A stretch of DNA of 64,000 nt from the NCBI GenBank assembly GCA_035048495.1, contig CM068542.1:40019109-40083108 (forward strand), read 5' to 3'. Made by a program: the position numbers and the translations under genes. The notes under the pieces are model-generated. The model made no database searches. It worked only from the letters and a program-made list of their open reading frames with translations, and was not told the DNA's origin. Within the stretch, counting starts at the first letter, position 1; the number at the start of each line of letters is the position of its first letter. Shown here one piece after another: positions 46,857 to 61,800 of this stretch. This DNA comes from Euptelea pleiosperma. Lineage: Eukaryota > Streptophyta > Magnoliopsida > Ranunculales > Eupteleaceae.

Positions 46857-49800
46857 TCAAACAGTAGTTGCAGTAGCCTCTAAAATGCCATCCTGCAATT
46901 TCTGAGGAAGGCCAACCAACGAACTGGCCTTTTTTGCGGCTGGAATTGATTCCACTGCTTCCTCATAGGCAGAAGCATGAACACCAAGAGCAGCACGACC
47001 AGATGGATCAGGATTTTTCGACCATGCTGCATCCCATTCCAATGCTTTAGCTGTACTGCATGCCACGCTCGGACCTCCTGGAACTGTTGACCTCGCAGCA
47101 TTCTGTCCAAAAACAGTTAGTTTAATAAGAATATTTTACAGAATGAATGAACAGAGTACTCAAGACCAACCATTATAGCAGTAATTTACTTTTAAGTTAC
47201 AATGGCTTTTTGCCAATGAAAAAATATAAATGGCATTTTAGTCATTTTGCCAAATATTGGAAGTCTCTAAAGACACCAAGAACAACATGAAGGGAAAAAA
47301 GGAGAAATTAAGAGGAAACAGTAATCCGACCTTGGGGAAGAACTTCTCAAAGATTGTCCTATAGTAGTATCCCTCTTTCGTCGTCGGAGTATTCTCTGGG
47401 TAAACAAAGCTTGCATGCGCCAACATTGAATCAGAAACCTGGCCATTTACAAACAACAAAGATTGATTGACAAATCAACATGAGTCTTAAACAAGAAAAG
47501 ATTACGATAGAACACGGAAAGGAATTGCTGTGGCAACATGATTGAGTCGCAAAATCCAGTTCTTATCAATAGTTTCAAAGTCAAGGTGGTTAAGTACATG
47601 TTCATTTGCATGGGCTTTCAATCCATCAATCCAGCTGTACCCAACTCCATCACTGAACTGTTCCTTCTGCCTGTACAATATGTGCTGAAATCCACAGAAA
47701 AAAAGACAGTTGCAATGGCTTCCAAAAAGAAAAAAGAATTATACAAAAAAAATGTGTTTGGTTTAAAAAGCATGAAGAATAAACTTTTTTTCTCAAAATA
47801 AGGAAAAAAATCTACAAACCTTCGGCAGATATGGGTTCTGATCATCATCAAATGCGTTGCGTAGGACCCACTTCTCAATCCGACCAAGATCAGGTCTTAT
47901 CTGTAAATGTGTGATAAGCGTGCTTTTATAGATTCAGTCATTATATATCAATTGATTTTTTGCTCAATAAATAATTGAAGGACAGAAATAGAACCTTCCA
48001 AATTCAACAACCAAGATCATATAATGGTTTTGCTATAGTCTGTGAATAAAAAATGTATCAACCATACACGTTTCTGAAAATGCTCCTCCAATTACAAGGA
48101 AAATTAAGCAAGTCATATTCATGTTAAAGCATTTCTGTAGACATATAAAAAGGGTTTTGACATGTAACAACATGCCTAGAAAATCTGTCATACTCATTCA
48201 AAATATAAAATAAAAAATCTGTCAATACTTTACACCAGGTGCCAAAACTGAAATAATATCCAGTAGAGAGAACTTGGCATTACACTCACAAGAAAGATAA
48301 TCCATACATGCCAGCTATGGAACACTCAATAACGCAGGTGCATGGTTTTGGACCCACTAAAGCACAAAACTTGGCATACACTAGCATGAAAGAGAAACCG
48401 TACAATTGAGTTCATTCTGGCATACACACAGAGCATATGAAGGGAGCCCAGACCCCCTAAATCCTTCCTCTTGCAAGGTCAGTGACTCAGTGTTACCTAA
48501 GTTTTTGTACTTTCAGGTGATCATCCATGTATTTGGTATATTTATACTTGGGAAAACAGCAACACCTTCCTTTGATTAGATTTGTTTCAATAAATTACCA
48601 CGTATGTCAAAGGAGACACTATATGGACAACGATAAAACAAGGTTGGGTGCTGAAGTGTTTTGCAGTGTTATCAACGGAATATCAAGTGATGTCAAAAGT
48701 TCAGAAGTTCCGCGCTTACCATTTTCCACTCTGGATCAATGTCCATCGCAATATTGATGAATTCTTTGTCCAGAAAGGGTACACGAGCTTCTACACCCCA
48801 AGCTGATGTTGATTTGTTAGCCCTCAGGCAATCATATAGATGAAGAGCTTTGATCTGACTAAATATAAAAGCAACCATTAGTCTACCACATTGCTCTAGA
48901 AGAGCTCGTGATAAGTAAAATTATAAAAGTCTAGCAGCCCAATAATAAATAGAATAAGATCCTCTGATCGTTATAAAATCGATATATACTTTAGTAAAAA
49001 GAAACTTGACAGTAGAATAACACACATGGTGGAATGCATTGAGATCTCTGAGAAAGGAGAAAAAAAAGATGCTTATGCAATATTGGGAAAGGAAAAAAGA
49101 TGTTCCTAGCATGTCAGTACCTTTCGACATGTTTCTTGATGAAACTCCTCCTTGTTAGGTGCCTTATGGAAATACAAGTAACCTCCGAAAATTTCATCCG
49201 ACCCTTCCCCCGAAAGAACCATCTTTACACCCAAGGATTTAATTTTTCGAGTCATTAGAAACATTGGAGTGCTGGCTCTAACAGTGGTCACATCATATGT
49301 TTCAATATGGTAAATAACTTCCTCAAGAGCATCTAGGCCCTCCTGATATAGCAAGAAAAAAAACCAATGTCACCATCATGCAGTACGAAAGACAGACACA
49401 ATAGGCGCCGCCTTCTTATTTGGGCCATGGAAAAGACAAAATCTTACCTGAACTGTGAAGTGAAACTCAAGGTGATGAGTGCCGAGATAATCCGCAACCT
49501 CCCTTGCAGCTTTGAGATCTGGAGATCCCTGAATAAGAAGCATGCATGAGAAAAAGAAGCATCAAGCAAAAGTACTGGTACAGAAAACCACATGAATTTA
49601 TTAAAATCAAATTCCACAGTAAACAGACAAAGTGACAAATTAAGAAGGTCTTTATATTGTATTGAGATAAATATTTGAAAACAATGTAAAATCTCTAAAA
49701 GTTTACCTCATGATTTAAAAAAGAAAATAAAAAAGTTGATTCTTGTCCAGCTCAAAGTTAAAAGTATCAAGCTATCACAGAAATCAGCTAGAACCAACTC

Positions 49801-52800
49801 GAAAACCGATACTAGAACTCTCTAACTTGTAAAGGAGAGTTTGCCAAAGAGTAACAAATGGTACAGAAAGGACCATCACGACATAAGTGGCACAAGTGAA
49901 AGCCAACTTTTGTTAATATAACCAACACTGGTTTTCATTCAGAGAGGGACTCAGTGCACCAATGGGAGGAAGACACGTAATCTACACCACACAACTCGAA
50001 GCCTATTTGTGTCGATACCAAACGTGCCTAAAGTTCTGTTCCTATTTAAATTGGCACCACAACAATGAAAGTCACAACCAAAAAAAACCCTAAAGAATGC
50101 GGAATAATCAGAATAGGGTGAAAACAGAACTTGAAAGAAAAATGAAAAGCATGGTTCAGAAACCAAAACTTGAATACATAAATCATTATCAGGATCCATG
50201 TGTGGATTTGGACATGAATTCAGATCAAGATCTGAGTTTAGTTATTCTCTGTTGCGTTATCCTAAACTTCAAATATCTAGACCCCAGTACCCATAACAAA
50301 ACAGGATGCATAATGCAAACAACATAAAGAAAAACTGATTAAATAAAAAAAATAAAGAAAGTCAAATATAATTAAAACCCAAAAACTGCCTCAAAATCAC
50401 TTGCCAATTGAAAAAACCTGTAATCCTTAATCCATTGCCCTACATGGTGAAGTTCATAAACCCAAAACTAACATTGGGTTAATGCATTGCCCTAAATGCT
50501 CATCAAAGTATCAAACCTATGTAACAAGAACACCGCACTTTTTGGGTGTTTGGTCGATAGGGAGCGCATCAAAATGGATATGCGTGTCGACACATCCCAA
50601 CATACATCCTAACATGTACTGCAGTGTCACCCTTTATTATAATAGGATTTCTACAAGAGAGTTAGTGTGTTTCATCCTCCACATAGTACTTTGTTAAGTT
50701 GTGAAACAAAGCTATAGTTGTTTGATAGTCTTTCCTATTATGTTATTGGAGAGTTCCACTGTGTGTGGAAATGCTTTCGTTTTAATTTTATACATTTCTT
50801 TCCTTATTTTTGCTAAAAAACATAACATTTGGTTTAAATATAACCAAACACCATCATCATCTATGCCTTATCCTATCTAGGGTTGGCAACATGAATCCAT
50901 TTCGTCATTCGACTCTATTAAGGGCTATATCTTCCGTTAAGGCATATGTCTACAAATCTTTTCTTACTACCTCACTCCCTGTCATTTTCGGCCTTCCTCT
51001 TTGATGCACGCATGAGAAGTGACAACAATCATCACAACCCGATCTTGTGACAAAAAGAAGAGATTGGGCGGGGAGTACTTTTCCAATGGAGATCCACAGA
51101 TAATCAAAGTCTATGTCAAGAGGATGAAGCATGAAATGACTATTGAACATGAATGACAAATTTTTTTCAAGTGGCTGGAGTGATTTTATATTTAGGAGCA
51201 CGATCAACGGTGATGATGCATTTTAATAAGGTGGTCCATAGGAAGGCCAAGTCTTATAGATGGTTTGTAGGGTATTAAGTGAAGATGCACCATGTGGTCC
51301 ATAAGCGTCTTTATTTCTATATTTATATTGGGATAAATAGGAAATAAAGAGAGAGAGAGAGAGAGGATCTGTAGTGGTCCTTACGGAGTTATTTAGGGAA
51401 AGTTTCATAGTTGCTAAGGAATCTCTTGTAATTTTTTTTATGAATATAGAAGATTTTAAAAGGCAAACACCAAAAGGGAAAACACAAGCAACCTTAAAGG
51501 TCAAGATGACCTACAAAAGGCAAAGACCGACATGAATCTTTTGTAATCAAAAAAGCGATTTGATACTGTTGGAGTGCGTTGTTTGGCTATGTGGCCAGCA
51601 CTCCGTCTCTAATAGACCCGTGGACCGTTTGATATACATTGTTAAGCCTCTCTCTATCAGGTTAAGCTTTAGAGTAAATTGGTTGTCAACAGATAAATAA
51701 AGAAAGAAGAGGATGGCAGACCCTATGACCAGAACTTTCCAGCACAAAACTTTTCAAAGAAAAGAGTTTTCTTCTTCCTAGAGTCGTTGTACATTTTACT
51801 ATTAGAACCCTAGGGTTTCTTTGGTTGGAAGCTCGTATTTGAGGACTTCATCATCGTTTGTAGGAACCCTCGCCAGAAACTGACAGATCTGTTGCTGGGT
51901 TTTTCTTTTTACGTTCCATACGAAGGAGGTATTTCCAGCATGCATTACTCTCTACCTTTTTATGACCTTCAACTTGTACCAAAACACTCCTCACAGGTGC
52001 CATTGTTGGTCTTTGTTGTACGTACCCAAACCGTCTCAATCCACTTCCCCTTATTTTATCTCTATTGGGACTATTCCTAGACTTCCTCGAATGAGCTTAT
52101 TTCTGATTTTATCTTTCCTTGTTTTCCCACTCATTCGTATCAACATCATCATCTCTGCTACACTCATTCCTAGTTTTAATTACATTTGGTTTAAATATAA
52201 CTAAAATATTACATTACAATACATATGAACAAACAAATCACGCAAGTCTCCAAATCCCAATCTTGAATTATATTCAAGTGACGGTACTTCAAAATAGTGA
52301 TTAGTCTTAAAAAAATTATTAACAATCACTATATTACATATATTAATTTATACATGATAGAAATATGTTTTTTATTATATCAACCTAGGTTTTAAATGGC
52401 TAATTAGAATGGTCCCTTAATGTTACCATTACGACCTTCATAACAGGGTCACATCAGTCACATCTAAATAAAAAAAATGGTCAGAATATTATTATTTTTA
52501 TATTATTTAAAAAAAAAACATTGATGACGGTAAAAAATGGTGTTTTTTTTCAAAATTGCAGCCATTATTTCCATTATAACGGATATCCCGTTTTTCGGTC
52601 TTGGGTGTTGTAATGGGAAAACCCGTAATGGGGTCGGGTCATTACTGTTATGACGGCTGTCATTTTCGTCATAATGGCCATTTTTTAAACCATGATATAA
52701 ACCACTAAAACATTATATACAAGCCAGTCAAACCGACCATCTTTTGTACTTCTAACAACGTGTACAAGTGAACATGTTTTACACATTACATAGAGAAAGA

Positions 52801-55800
52801 GATACCATATAAAAGAAATATATGTTCTCTTGGAATATTTTATTTGAATGCTTTAGTTCCAAACTTTGCCAAAGTGTCAAGTGCTAACTCCAAGTAAATA
52901 TACCATATTAAGCACAGTGATATTAGTCAAAACACCTTTGAGAGGAAACAAAATGAAGATATAATGGATAACAGTATGATACATGGATACAAAAGAAGTA
53001 TTTTTTTTATAAGTACGTATATTTCATTAAGAAGGGGAGAATTATGACCTTCAAACCAATGCAGAAGGTATGTAGCTGTGATCCCCACTGTCTAGCAACT
53101 TTTGATCCTGCCAAGTAGCGTGAAGCCACAGCAGCAACAAGTGACGAATCAAGTCCTCCGGATAAAAGTACGCCAAATGGCACATCAGTCATAAGTCTCT
53201 TAACTACAGCCTGCGTGAATTAAGAACAAAACAACGGTGAGTATGCAGCTATGAGCGGAAATATGGAATAAGACATATCAGTATGAGATCTTCAATAGCC
53301 AGACGAGGTAGAACATCAATATATTCAACTGAAATTTACTTTTTGAAGATTCATACTAGACAATGAGGATTAGTTTGATTGCTGTCGTAATGTCTAAACA
53401 AGATCCACCAGATCATTAGAAGTTATCTGAAGCCTATGTAACAACAACACAATGCTTATAGGGTTTTTGCCGTGCAACATGTATCAACATGGATATTCAT
53501 GTCGACATGTCCCGAAGCACTTCCTGAAATATGAATGTCACCTTTGTTTAACAATTTTTTTTATTAAATTGTTAAATTAAGTTGGTGTCTTCAATCCTTC
53601 ATACAATATTAAGTTGTTAAATACAACTATAGTTGTTTGATAGCCTTTCCTCTTATAAATCCATCTATATTTATAAAGTTAATGGATTCTCTATGGAAAT
53701 GTTTTTTTTTACTTTTCTTGTTCTATTTTTTAATTACCTTATAATGTAAATATAATTAATATATTATATTATAATACATGTGCATTGACACGTATGCATT
53801 TTGGACTTCTCAAAGGTACCATTTCAGACACCTCATATCTACGTCATACATTGATACATGTGTACACGTCAGTATTACATAGACCGGAATAGTAGATTTG
53901 TAGACGCAAAATAGAGTAGTTAGAAGAAAGATATCATCATCAAAACTGTTATCTAAGCCTAATTCCAACATCTAGAGCCATATCTTTTGTCAGTTCATGT
54001 GTCTTCAGATCTTCTCACTACCTCAATCCATGTCCTTTCAGCCTTTCCCTCCCCGTTTTAATTTTTTAAAGCCTCAACCAGCATGTTTATTCTCACCTGT
54101 GATTTCATTGGCCTTGATTGTACATGATCAAACCATCTTGATCAACTATTCCTTATTTTAGTTTAAGGCTACTCCTAAATTCTAATTGGATGCTGTCATT
54201 TTTTATCTTATCTTTCCTAGTCTGTCCACACATCCAAGTCAACATCCTTACCAAAACTATTTATTGATTGCCCAACATTTTGCTCCATGAGGCGTAACCA
54301 ATCTTACAATCGTCTTATAAATTTCCCCTTTAGTTTAATCGATATAAGTAAATTACATAGCACTCTGAAAGCACATCTCCAATTTAGGCATCCAGTCTCA
54401 GCTCTAGTTCTGCACGCAACGACCTCTCCAAACTCTGCTTATGGATAATCAAACCAAGATAACGAAAATGGTTGCTTCAGGGTATCTCCTAGCCATCAAC
54501 TTTTAACTACTACCTCTTTGCATGTCTTTACTAAAGTTGCACTCTATATGCTTTGTCTTGGTCCAACTTAATTTATGGTTATGGAGTCAGGGTCGTCTCC
54601 TTGCTGCTACCTTCCTCAAGGCTGGGATTGCGTCTGTTAGGGCTTGGGCGGTTTTTAAAACCTTGAATTCAAAGACATCCCTACATAGTTCTTGTTATGC
54701 ATTAACACCCTCTCTAGATTCATCAACCTACAAATAACATACATCAAGGACCTCCTGTTGAATATTAGAAGTTAATTCATCCATAACAAGTGTCAATTTT
54801 AAATGCTAGGATAGAAGTGGAAGCATGTCGTGGAAGGAAATGAAAACATACATAAACATTGTAAAAAATTTTAAATCTATGGAATATTATTAAAACCATA
54901 GAAAACATTCATTGAGATTTTAGGTAATGAAAAATAAGCATGAAAGCACGATCAATAGCAAGTAGTACATGCTGACACACAAATTTGAGACTCTAAGAAT
55001 CAAAGTTAAACAATAATTTCCATTAGTCATCTAATCTAGGAGAATAACTGCACAAAGCATACTAAGTTCACCTAAGGTCATAACCATATATATATTAGAA
55101 TGCAGCTCGAAGTCGCCATCTCCATCATGGGGAGCATGTACCACTTGGTCTTAAATCTTAATTAAAAATTCCAATTATAAATGTAATTAACCCTTTAGTC
55201 TTAATAATTAATAATTTCTTTACAGACGTGTGTAATAAGTTTCCCATTACATATTAATTTGGCAATATAATATATATTAGTCCTTCTAAAACAATAAACT
55301 TCCTGTAAAATAGCAAACATGCACACACTTTCTAAATATAAACCCATACCCCCAAAGAAATGTTAAACTAAATTGAAAAAAAAAATCCCACAAGCATGGT
55401 TTCAAATTCTTAGCATGGTTCTTCAAAATTAGATAGGGAAGGCTAAAAATTCAATTATCTTCAAAACCAATTACTCACCTCTTTCATATGCAATTAAGAA
55501 GTTGTGTCGAGGAAAACATGTAGACCAAATATCCAAGCAGTTGAAGTCACGTTTGACAAATAAAAGATTTTCAATATGAACCACACCCTCGGAGAAGACA
55601 AACACGAAAAATAAATAACGTTGCAATAGATATTATCAATTAGATGTTGCAATTTTTTTTGCTTCAACTCTTGGTGGAAACGGTAACAGAAATCAGGACC
55701 ATCAGGAGAAAATGAGCCTTCTCATATTAATATGCATATGCAATAAGCCAACTCTTCTCATATTAATATGTACATGCAATAAGCCTCTTACACAAAAAAA

Positions 55801-58800
55801 AAAAGGCCATATACAATATACCAAAACTTTTATATGTTCAGGATGCCATCAAAGACGACCCAGTTTTCATAATGTTGAGTTATTATCAGCACCAGTCCAT
55901 GCTGTCTGGGGTTCCAAGGTGCCGTCCAAGATTGCTTTCTTCTACAGGACAGCTACCTTGGACAAGATTTTAACTGTGGATCATTGAAGAGCCTGCAAGA
56001 TCATCATTGTGGATTTTTGCTCTATGTGCAAGCAAAGTAGAGAATCGGTCAATCACTTGTTACTTCATTGCACAGTGGCGAGAGCGGTTTGGACGGCTTT
56101 TCTGGCAGAGTTCGGTATGGCCTGGGTATTTCCCCCTACGTTGATGCAACTCACTTGCAGCTAGATATCTTCATCCTTCTCTACTAGAGGTCGCATCCTT
56201 TGGCGGATGCTCTCATTGGCGATCTGTTGGGGTTTGGGGAAGGAACGTAATTGGAGGGTCTTTGAGGGCAGGGAGGCCTCGGAGGAGAATATTATTTGAG
56301 CATTAAGAGCCTCTTGTTCTTGTGGTCCAAAGCTTTTCGAGAATGTCGGGACTATTCTTCGAGGACTTTGTTTTCAGATGGGATAGAATCTGCCATAGAG
56401 ATTTAGTTTGACGTTTTGGTTTTTGTCTCTTGTTTTTCTCCTTTTCAGTGCTGATGTAGGCGCTTTTGCCTTTTACAGGTCATCTCGACCTCTTTGGCCT
56501 TCCCTGTATCTTCTTTTTCTATTAATGATAGTTTACACTTATCAAAAAAAGATCATACCTTAACACATTGTATCTCAAATAATAAATTGTTCACTGTAAC
56601 TTGTTGCTTCTTCCCTAAGCTAGACCTATTTTATGTTTTTTCCCTTGGAGCTTAAGATGATTTCCCAACAAAAAGATTTTTTAATAAGTAAACACCTTAA
56701 GGATCTAACTCTTGAATTATATAAGACCATGTTTTCAAGAATTTGAGAGTCGTAGTTGTCATTACATGTTTTTAAATATATGGCCTATTAAACATGCTTT
56801 ATGCAGCAAAACTGAAATAAAGAAGAGATGCTTCTAGGACGCACTAGTATGGAAAATCATTAGGAAACAACAAAATACATGAAATGCAGAAAAAGTTCAG
56901 AGCCTGCCTTCTCAAAGGTCTCACGTAAAACTAATGGATCATAAGGAGTTGATGGTATGCGCTCTGAAAACCATGGTGGATTGTACCACCTTCTAAGCTC
57001 GCCTGCACAAATGCTCAAATAAAATTAGAAAAGGGCATTAAGTATAACATCAGAACAAGAAAAGAAAAATGATAAGAAAAAAGCCATTCAAACAGCACAT
57101 CCAAAAATAAAGATCATGATGGCCGTTACAATTTATAACAACTTCTGAATTTAGCTTTTACAGAATGTTACAGCTGACAAGGGATGTGGACTTTAAATAG
57201 GCACATATACCTCCAACATTTTCAAACATAATGCAAAATTATCAAGATTTCCATAACCAGAGAACAATAAAAAGTTTAGTTTCGAAGACAAGTTTGAATC
57301 CAAAGACCGAAGTGAAGCTATTTTTGCGGTGCTCTATTTTACGGAATTCAAAGGAATCGGTTATACTGTTTTTTCTTCCAGTTGGGACTCTTTTGTTTAA
57401 AGAGATAGTCCCTTTGGGTATTTTGTTTCCTTCGGGAATGGGCTTCTTTTTCATTAAGTCAATCCCCTTTTCATATCCTTTTCTGGCTTCTGCCCCTCCT
57501 TAGAATACAAATAGACTACCTATCAAAGAAAAAAGTTTTAGTTCCTCGTGAGAAATTATATATCTTACTTTTTTCTTCTTCGATATGGGAAGGAAGACAG
57601 ACATACGAAATCGAATTTCTATATTCACATGATTTTGACATCTATAATACAATTAATCACACATTTAAGTCCTCTAATTTTTAATATGGACTTTCCTTTC
57701 TAATTCTCTTGTAATTGTACTCTGAAAAACCATTTTTATAAAGTAAAAAACCAATAATTATCATTTAAGAAAAGGGTTCAAATCTCCCAAGATTTTTCCT
57801 TTAACAAAATATTTCCAAGAACGAAGTTTGCAACAGTGGTTTAACGTGAATCCAATCTTTTTTCGTTCAGAAAATGATATCAATCTTCAAAGAATTCGTA
57901 ATTTGGCAACACATAACTTTTATCGCGAATTGCGATTATGGTTTAAATGAATTTCTCTTACCATAAAAATCCTCAAGAAGGAGATCTTTGACTTTTGTTT
58001 TACACATCCATTTTTTTCAATTTAAGAAATGTAAAAAATCTTAAAACAATTCTTAACTTGACAAAATAAAGATGATGATTATATCTGCAGAATAGATAGC
58101 ATACCACGTTTGCTAGAATATATATGCCCAGGAAGAAAGGACATGAAACGTTCACAATCATCACTCAAAGCTTTCATTTCTGAAGCAAACCAAGTTGATC
58201 CTGGCAAAGACAGCAGCATATATCATGTGAAAATATCTCAATTTATTTAAATTTATGCCATTTCTGAAGAGGAAAAGCAAAAGCCACATAGAAAAACATG
58301 ACAATCTGGCAGCAATTCCAAAACAGACAGGATGTTAAACATCATATAAAGTCATGAATAAAGTAGACTTTGTTTTTTTTTGATAAGTAATGAGTAATTA
58401 AGTTAAAGAGGAAAGATGCTAAGGCACTCATCTGCTAGATCATAAAGATGATCTAAGAATGTCGTGAGGTACATATGGTACCATTACAGAGGGTTGGGAC
58501 TAGAAGGTCTCATATGCTAACTATAGAGTTGGCAGGATGAACATAACCATCTATCTATTGCATTTTCTGGACAGTTTGGAAAATATGGTGAACAGTTCTC
58601 AAAAAATTATATTCAAATAAATGAATACCCTGTACAGCAGGGTGGTATTTGCCCAAGGAGATCTTCCAGGGGTTCCCATTATCTGATAAGTCCCACCCTC
58701 TTGCATGTAGACCATATTCACAGGTATGACAATACCGTCTTTATGCTCCACTTAATGAATTAGATTTCCTCTAATAAGCTAAAAGCCGATGATACATCCA

Positions 58801-61800
58801 CACACTCAAGAACATAAAGTGCTCACTTAGGCAAAAGCTCTTTGGTAAAAAGTTTACACAATGCAGCATTATAAGATAATAGCCTATAATATGTTAAAGT
58901 GCAAATAGATAGTGGTGGTGCTCATCTGAGAGTGCGATCACAACAGGAACTGATCCTCAACATAACAAAAGACACAACAAAAATCCTCAATTTCCCCTTG
59001 AGATGGCTCAGATGAGCCATGACATAGCTATGATAATCAGAATGCATTTGAATGCCTAAAAATAAAGTGACTTGGCTTTAACTTTGTTGAAGAAATGTAA
59101 AAGTTCCCTTTCTCGTGGTTTTGTGCTGAGTCGTGATCAGCACCAACAAGCAATGTGGTCTCCAGCAGCATTACTAAGAACCACCGTAGGACATTATGAA
59201 AGTACTAATCAAAAGAAGAGTGCAACTTTGGAGCAGCATATACCAAGTTACAATTACATACCATCAAGGCCCCAGCCCATGTATAGGGGGGTAACACCAA
59301 TAGCATCTCGAGCAGCAATGAAACTTTTGTCACGGGTGTCAAGAAGGACAAAAGAGAACATGCCATCCAACATGTCCACAAAATCCTCTCCATATTCCTC
59401 GTACTGTCACAGATAAGAAGATAGATGAATAAACCGACCTATTGGAAGCAAGATCTGCAATTCATTTTTTATTTAACTGAAATTAAGCCCTTTGGCATTA
59501 TCATAATATAGTATAAGGTTAAAATTACTGGCATCTGTTTCCAAGTTGGTAAGGTTAATGAATCACATGAATCTCAGTTACTCACAAGGTGGGCAATCAC
59601 TTCACAGTCACTTCCAGTTCGGAATTGATGAGAACTCAGCTTCGCTCTCAATGCTTCATGGTTATAAATCTCCCCATTTACCTAGAAGCAAGAACTTCGT
59701 AAAGCCTATATTCAATAATATACAGTGAAATTTTGCAGGGGAAAAATATAAACAAGATTTACATGTCAAAAAAGATTGAGTTTACAGAAAAACTCAATAT
59801 TTCAAGAAAGATTTGAGTTTGCAGAGAAACTCAATGATACGAGATGAAACCAACCACTAACGACCTCTGAACTGAGATAATGGAGCACATGGAAGGAAAG
59901 CAATGTTCATGTCACAATAGAAACACTGAATCAATGTATGTGCAGCAGATTTACATGTCAAAAAAGATTGAGTTTACAGAAAAACTCAATATTTCAAGAA
60001 AGATTTGAGTTTGCAGAGAAACTCAATGATACGAGATGAAACCAACCACTAACGACCTCTGAACTGAGATAATGGAGCAAATGGAAGGAAAGCAATCTTC
60101 ATGTCACAATAGAAACACTGTATCAATGTATGTGCAGCAAATTTTCATACTAGCACAATAAGAAGAAAATTCAAACTGAACTTCAAGGTGCCAAATCCAG
60201 ATTCAAACTTTCCCATTAGCCAGAAGAATAAAACAATTGCTCTCGTAGACTTTTAACATGCAAAAGAGGTTGCTGAATGTTGATGAACATGGTCCCGACC
60301 ACATGAGACCAAAGTCTTGCACGCAAAATTCAAGAACTATATAAGGATCACAAACTCATTGAGTCAACTTGGGCAAGAAAATCAAAATCCACCGAGTTTC
60401 TTGAAGAATCAATAATCAATCACTAGTGACCAATTATAATTTACTAATTTTGTAACCATAGTTTCAAGATATTGTTAACTGTTCGTTCCTCATGTATTAA
60501 CTCTTAATTTCTTAACAACTTGTGTCACGTGAAAATTAAAATGGTCACTTTATTCAAGATGTTTGACGTTGTTCTTGAAAAAATTGATTCAAAAATCTTA
60601 AACATACCAAATCAACTCAAGCAATTAACTCTCACAAACAAGTCAAAAGTTAAGGGTTGATCTAACACAAATATCAGTCACTCACCAAATCAAGAAGGTA
60701 AACACATTTCCTCTTTTGTAACCAATACAAATTACCAATCACATTAATCGCAGTTCCAACACGTCGTAATTGTTTGCTTTTACAATACTATCTCTTAACT
60801 TGATAATGATTTAACACCTTAACATGTGATCAAATGACTAACACATTCTAAGAGATTTGTGGGTGCTTCACGAGGATTGATTTAAGAAAAAGATTTTGTA
60901 AGACTTATCATCATTCTACTTGTCACTCCACCACCCTTTCCAAAGTTTGCGAAGAATTGCATCCAGCCAGGAATCTATGTGGCTGGCCACTAGACTGATT
61001 AGTTGAAGACTAGTTTTGTCCTATAAGCTTTTCTCCGAGAAATAGAGCCTTATCAGGATTTTGGATGAAGCTGCAAGACTTTTGGATCTTGAAGAAGAAA
61101 ACTTCCGTTGTGATGCTATTTCTCCAGCACTCATTATTACTCTAAAGGAATCAGGCAATGATAAAATCCTAAGCTTTATTTAGCAATCATGCGGTGTTTG
61201 GTTCACGGAAAATTCAGATTCTGGGTTCTTATTTTTCTAGGTCATGATTTTTCCTGGAAAAGTTGTAACCTATAAAAAAAATTCTACGTTTAGTAATGAC
61301 AGTTAAAAACTTAAGAATTTCTCGGAAAAAAATGACTGCGGCTCGGTGATGCGGCTATTGAAGAGTGAGGGTAGATCTGTCAATGGATAGTCGAAAATTC
61401 GAATTCGATTCAAAAAATCGGATATTATCCAAAAATTTCTGATTCGGATATCTTTCTAATATTCAAATAGTTTTTGGATATGGATTCGGATATTGATGTA
61501 TTTGTTTCGATAATATCCGATTCGATATATTATTTAATAATTATATTTAATATATATAATAGATTATATTATATTTATCACATTAAATAATATTTATTAT
61601 ATATAAATTTAAAAATTATAATTATTTTACATATATGTTTATTATTATGTAAATATAATATATATGATTTTCTGATATCTGATAAGTTAATCGGATTCGA
61701 ATTCGACAATTGATTTAGAATTCCGTCGGATATCGAATCGGATTCAGATATCAAATATTTTTTTCGGATTCAAATATGCTTATATTTGATCCGAATAGTA

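Noticed and set aside
57231..57503. Organelle gene fragment
   Set aside because: The hydrophobic frame suggested mitochondrial or plastid origin, but I could not match it to any organelle gene, so it is listed only as unknown.
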